Shown here piece by piece: positions 61,741-64,000 of a stretch of 64,000 nucleotides of DNA; position 1 is the stretch's first letter; each line of letters starts with the position of its first letter. The notes beneath the pieces were generated by a model. The model ran no database searches. It saw only the letters and a program-made list of their open reading frames with translations, and had not been told where the DNA came from. The DNA is taken from NCBI RefSeq assembly GCF_000745215.1, contig NZ_JQNK01000009.1, forward strand, positions 1,860,001-1,924,000, written 5' to 3'. This stretch comes from Methylosinus sp. PW1 (lineage in GTDB: Bacteria; Pseudomonadota; Alphaproteobacteria; Rhizobiales; Beijerinckiaceae). The position numbers were made by a program, and so were the translations under genes.

Positions 61741-63044
61741 GCACGGCTGTCCGGGGAATGAGTCGATAGGTCGCGGGCGCATGCCCGGCTTTCCCGAGAG
61801 TTTCGGGGTACTTTCTGGTTGTCGAGACTCAGAAAGAAAGAGCCGGACATGCGCCTCGAGAATAGCGTCTTCGTCGAGCTTCTCAAACCGATCGATCGTC
61901 GCAGCTTCCAGAAGATCGTGGATCGTCACGGCGGCGACGCCTACGACAAATCCTTCAGGAGCTGGAGCCATCTGGTGGCGCTGATCTTCGCGCAGCTGGG
62001 CGCGGTCGTCAGCCTGCGCGCCCTCGTCGCCGCCTTCAACGCCGAGGCCAATGGGCATTATCACCTGGGCGTCGGGCGTTTCGCGCGCTCGACGCTCGCC
62101 GAAGCCAGCGCCCGCCGGCCCGTCGCCGTCTTCGCCGATCTCTTCGCTCTGCTCGCCGCGACGCTCGACCGCAAGACGCGGCGCGAGGGAGCCGAGATGC
62201 TCCGCCTCATCGACTCGACCCCCATCCCTTTGAGCAAGTTCCATGCGTTCGCCCGCTCCAACGGCCGCATCCACGGGCTCAAAATGCATGTCGCCTATGA
62301 TCGCGGGGCCGACCGTCCCTATCGCGTCGAGGTGACGCTCGCCAATGTCAATGATGTCACCATCGGCAAGAAGACGCCGATCGAGGCGGGCGCCACCTAT
62401 GTCTTCGACAAGGGCTATTATGATTTCAAATGGTGGAAGGGCATTCACGACGCCGGGGCGCTCTTCGTCACGCGGCCAAAGACCAACACGCGCTTGAAGG
62501 TCGTCGCCGAACGGCCGCTCGATAAGACCCGCGGCGACGGCTTCACCGTGCTCGCGGACAGCGAGGTCGCGCTGGCCAGCAAGGGCGATTCCAAGCTGCG
62601 GATGCGCCTGCGCCGCATCCGCATCGAGCGCGACGCGGCGAGCCGGACGAAATCGCCGATCATCGAGGTGATCACCAACGACATGACCCGCGATGCGGTG
62701 GAGATCGCCGCGCTCTACAAGGCGCGCTGGGCGATCGAGCTGCTGTTCCGCTGGCTGAAGCAGCATCTCTCGATCCGCAAGTTCTTGGGCAAGAACGAGA
62801 ACGCCATCAAGCTTCAGCTGCTGGCGGCGATGATCGCCTTCCTGCTGCTGCGCATCGCCGCGCACAGCCACGGCGTCACTCTGCCGCCGCTGCGCTTCGC
62901 CGAGCTGGCTGGCCGCTTCCTGTTCGCGCGCCGGCCCGTCGCATCGATCGACGAGCCGCCGCCCAAATATCGCGTGCCGAGCCGGTGGAAGTCCGACTGC
63001 CAGATCGAGATGATCTATGCCTGAGTTTCCCCGGACAGCCGTGC
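61741..63044 (+). mobile_element. Intact IS4-family insertion sequence, about 1.3 kb
   Basis: Perfect 18-bp terminal inverted repeats, GCACGGCTGTCCGGGGAA, lie at 61741-61758 and 63027-63044. A 7-bp direct target duplication, GCAAGCA, flanks them (61734-61740 and 63045-63051). One full transposase gene lies inside. All parts look intact, so the element may still be mobile and inserted recently. The target is the loop of a hairpin. Confidence 0.93.
61849..63024 (+). CDS. IS4-family transposase
   Basis: This 391-residue DDE transposase has an N-terminal DUF4372-like domain (RSFQKIVDRHGGDAYDKSFR). The catalytic parts are LIDSTPIPLS (first Asp), YVFDKGYYDFKWWK (second Asp) and YKARWAIELLFRWLK, which is the Y-R-E-K signature with the catalytic Glu. 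The ATG at 61849 is preferred to a TTG at 61819. It ends two bases before the right inverted repeat. No frameshift or stop is seen. Confidence 0.92.
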   Translation: MRLENSVFVELLKPIDRRSFQKIVDRHGGDAYDKSFRSWSHLVALIFAQLGAVVSLRALVAAFNAEANGHYHLGVGRFARSTLAEASARRPVAVFADLFALLAATLDRKTRREGAEMLRLIDSTPIPLSKFHAFARSNGRIHGLKMHVAYDRGADRPYRVEVTLANVNDVTIGKKTPIEAGATYVFDKGYYDFKWWKGIHDAGALFVTRPKTNTRLKVVAERPLDKTRGDGFTVLADSEVALASKGDSKLRMRLRRIRIERDAASRTKSPIIEVITNDMTRDAVEIAALYKARWAIELLFRWLKQHLSIRKFLGKNENAIKLQLLAAMIAFLLLRIAAHSHGVTLPPLRFAELAGRFLFARRPVASIDEPPPKYRVPSRWKSDCQIEMIYA

Positions 63045-63180
63045 GCAAGCAGGAGAAGGGACGCGAGCTGTTTTTTTGGTTCTGCAATCGAAGTCCGCGC
63101 ACCCACATAGATTCGGCGCGAATCCTTCTCCCACTCGTGGGAGGTGGCCCGGCAAAGCCGGGTCGGATGAGGGCGCCGGC
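63045..63180. repeat. Right part of the interrupted element and an inverted second copy
   Basis: GCAAGCAGGAGAAGG (63045-63059) completes the hairpin CCTTCTCC/GGAGAAGG whose left arm lies before the IS. About 65 bases on, 63124-63175 holds CCTTCTCCCACTCGTGGGAG, then GGTGGCCCGGCAAAGCCGGG and TCGGATGAGGG. This is the same type of element in the opposite orientation. Confidence 0.7.
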
Positions 63181-63234
63181 CATTTTCCGAACATGACGCA
63201 GCTTCGAGTCCGCTCGAACAGCCCTGAACCAGCA

Positions 63235-63268
63235 TGAAAAAGGCCGCCATCGCTGGCGGCCTTTTTCA
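63235..63268. terminator. Rho-independent terminator after rpoC, bidirectional
   Basis: TGAAAAAGGCCGCC and GGCGGCCTTTTTCA form a 14-bp stem with a 6-base loop, with T-runs on both strands. It lies 58 bases beyond the rpoC stop and should end the rpoBC transcript. Confidence 0.92.
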
Positions 63269-63325
63269 TTCTGCGCTGGCCTCTCTTTCTCCTCTGTGGA
63301 GGAGAGGGAGAGAAAGCGTCTCGCC

Positions 63326-64000
63326 TCACTCCGCCGCGGCGGGCGGCAGGCGCGGCGTCGTCGGGCGCGTCTCCGCTTCGGCGGCGCGCTGCGTGATGAT
63401 GAGATCGTCGCGGCCCGTTGCGATGCCACGGAACTTGGCCATGGCCGCGCCCGTGCCCGCCGGGATCAGCCGGCCGACGATGACATTCTCCTTGAGGCCG
63501 ACCAGCGGATCGACCTTGCCATTGACCGCCGCCTCGGTGAGCACGCGCGTGGTCTCCTGGAAGGAGGCCGCCGAGAAGAAGGAGCGCGTCTGCAGCGAGG
63601 CCTTGGTGATGCCGAGCAGAACCGGCGTGCCATGGGCCGGCTTGCCGCCCTCCTCCAGCGCCTTGGCGTTGGCCTCCTCGAGCTCGGTGAGATCGACCTG
63701 CTCGCCATCGAGGAAGCCGGTGTCGCCGGCGTCGACGATATCGACCTTCTGCAACATCTGACGCACGATCACTTCTATGTGCTTGTCGTTGATGTTGACG
63801 CCCTGCAGCCGGTAGACCTCCTGAATCTCATTGACGAGGTAAGCGGCCAGCTCCTCCACGCCCTTGATCGCCAGAATGTCGTGCGGCGCCGGATTGCCGT
63901 CGACGATATAGTCGCCCTTCTCCACGACGTCGCCGTCTTGAAGATGGATGTGCTTGCCCTTGGGGATCAGATATTCGACCGGATCAGCGCCTTCCTCATG
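63326..64000 (-). CDS. rpoC: RNA polymerase beta' subunit, C-terminal part, cut by the window edge
   Basis: About 224 C-terminal residues of the beta' subunit are visible. They include [69 protein letters not shown], and the highly conserved [20 protein letters not shown] and [20 protein letters not shown]. The frame stays open to 64000, so the gene continues outside the window. The tail after [15 protein letters not shown] is short and Pro/Ala-rich as in other alphaproteobacteria. Confidence 0.97.
   Translation of the reverse strand, partial: HEEGADPVEYLIPKGKHIHLQDGDVVEKGDYIVDGNPAPHDILAIKGVEELAAYLVNEIQEVYRLQGVNINDKHIEVIVRQMLQKVDIVDAGDTGFLDGEQVDLTELEEANAKALEEGGKPAHGTPVLLGITKASLQTRSFFSAASFQETTRVLTEAAVNGKVDPLVGLKENVIVGRLIPAGTGAAMAKFRGIATGRDDLIITQRAAEAETRPTTPRLPPAAAE

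Overview
The window is GC-rich DNA from a Gram-negative alphaproteobacterium. The translation factors, the IF3 AUU start, Tat and lipoprotein signals, and the codon use all fit Hyphomicrobiales. The copper theme and the paired DUF692/DUF2063 genes would suit a methanotroph of the Methylosinus/Methylocystis type. No methane or methanol oxidation gene lies in the window, so that narrower placement is inference only.

Region 1 to about 5.2 kb is a copper-handling block. It holds a CopA-type P1B ATPase cut by the left edge, a divergent small lipoprotein, a TolC/CusC-like outer-membrane lipoprotein and a short Tat-exported multicopper oxidase. Degraded DUF2905 and IstB pieces flank it.

Region 6.1 to 12.5 kb is the most interesting part: two convergent clusters of the bufferin type, which are copper-binding peptides modified by DUF692/MNIO enzymes. 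The plus-strand cluster has a DUF2892 protein, an ECF sigma factor, a Cys-rich precursor, a decayed TlpA-like thioredoxin, a DUF2282 precursor, DUF692, DUF2063 and DoxX genes. The minus-strand cluster has a second Cys-rich precursor, DUF692 and DUF2063. Three similar promoter-like motifs, GTAAY plus a CGWA box, lie in front of the sigma operon, the DUF2282 precursor and the minus-strand precursor. This suggests one sigma factor controls the set.

Region 12.6 to 21.1 kb is a five-gene minus-strand cassette: outer-membrane protein, flavin/2Fe-2S reductase, membrane 4Fe-4S protein fused to a cyclic-nucleotide domain, di-haem cytochrome c, and a second outer-membrane protein. It looks like a route for electrons from cytosolic NAD(P)H to a periplasmic haem enzyme. 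Region 21.2 to 23.2 kb is a recombinase graveyard in which a tyrosine recombinase is joined to a serine recombinase, with a 171-bp tandem duplication.

Region 23.5 to 35 kb is accessory: a two-component system, a DUF2946 protein, a TonB-dependent receptor, a PepSY membrane protein, a DMP19-like protein and a two-subunit molybdenum hydroxylase. Region 35 to 45 kb holds a thioredoxin-fold protein with a DsbD/ScsB reductase, a trans-sulfuration enzyme with a MetNIQ-type importer, and a second paralogous two-component system.

From 44.7 kb to the right edge the content is mostly housekeeping: thrS, a nitroreductase, rpsU, a TPR lipoprotein, purC, a hydrolase, a TerC protein, dapF, mtaB, a TacAT-like toxin-antitoxin pair, a PQQ-type sugar dehydrogenase, infC and the 3' end of rpoC. 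One intact IS4-family element sits inside a palindromic intergenic repeat just before rpoC.
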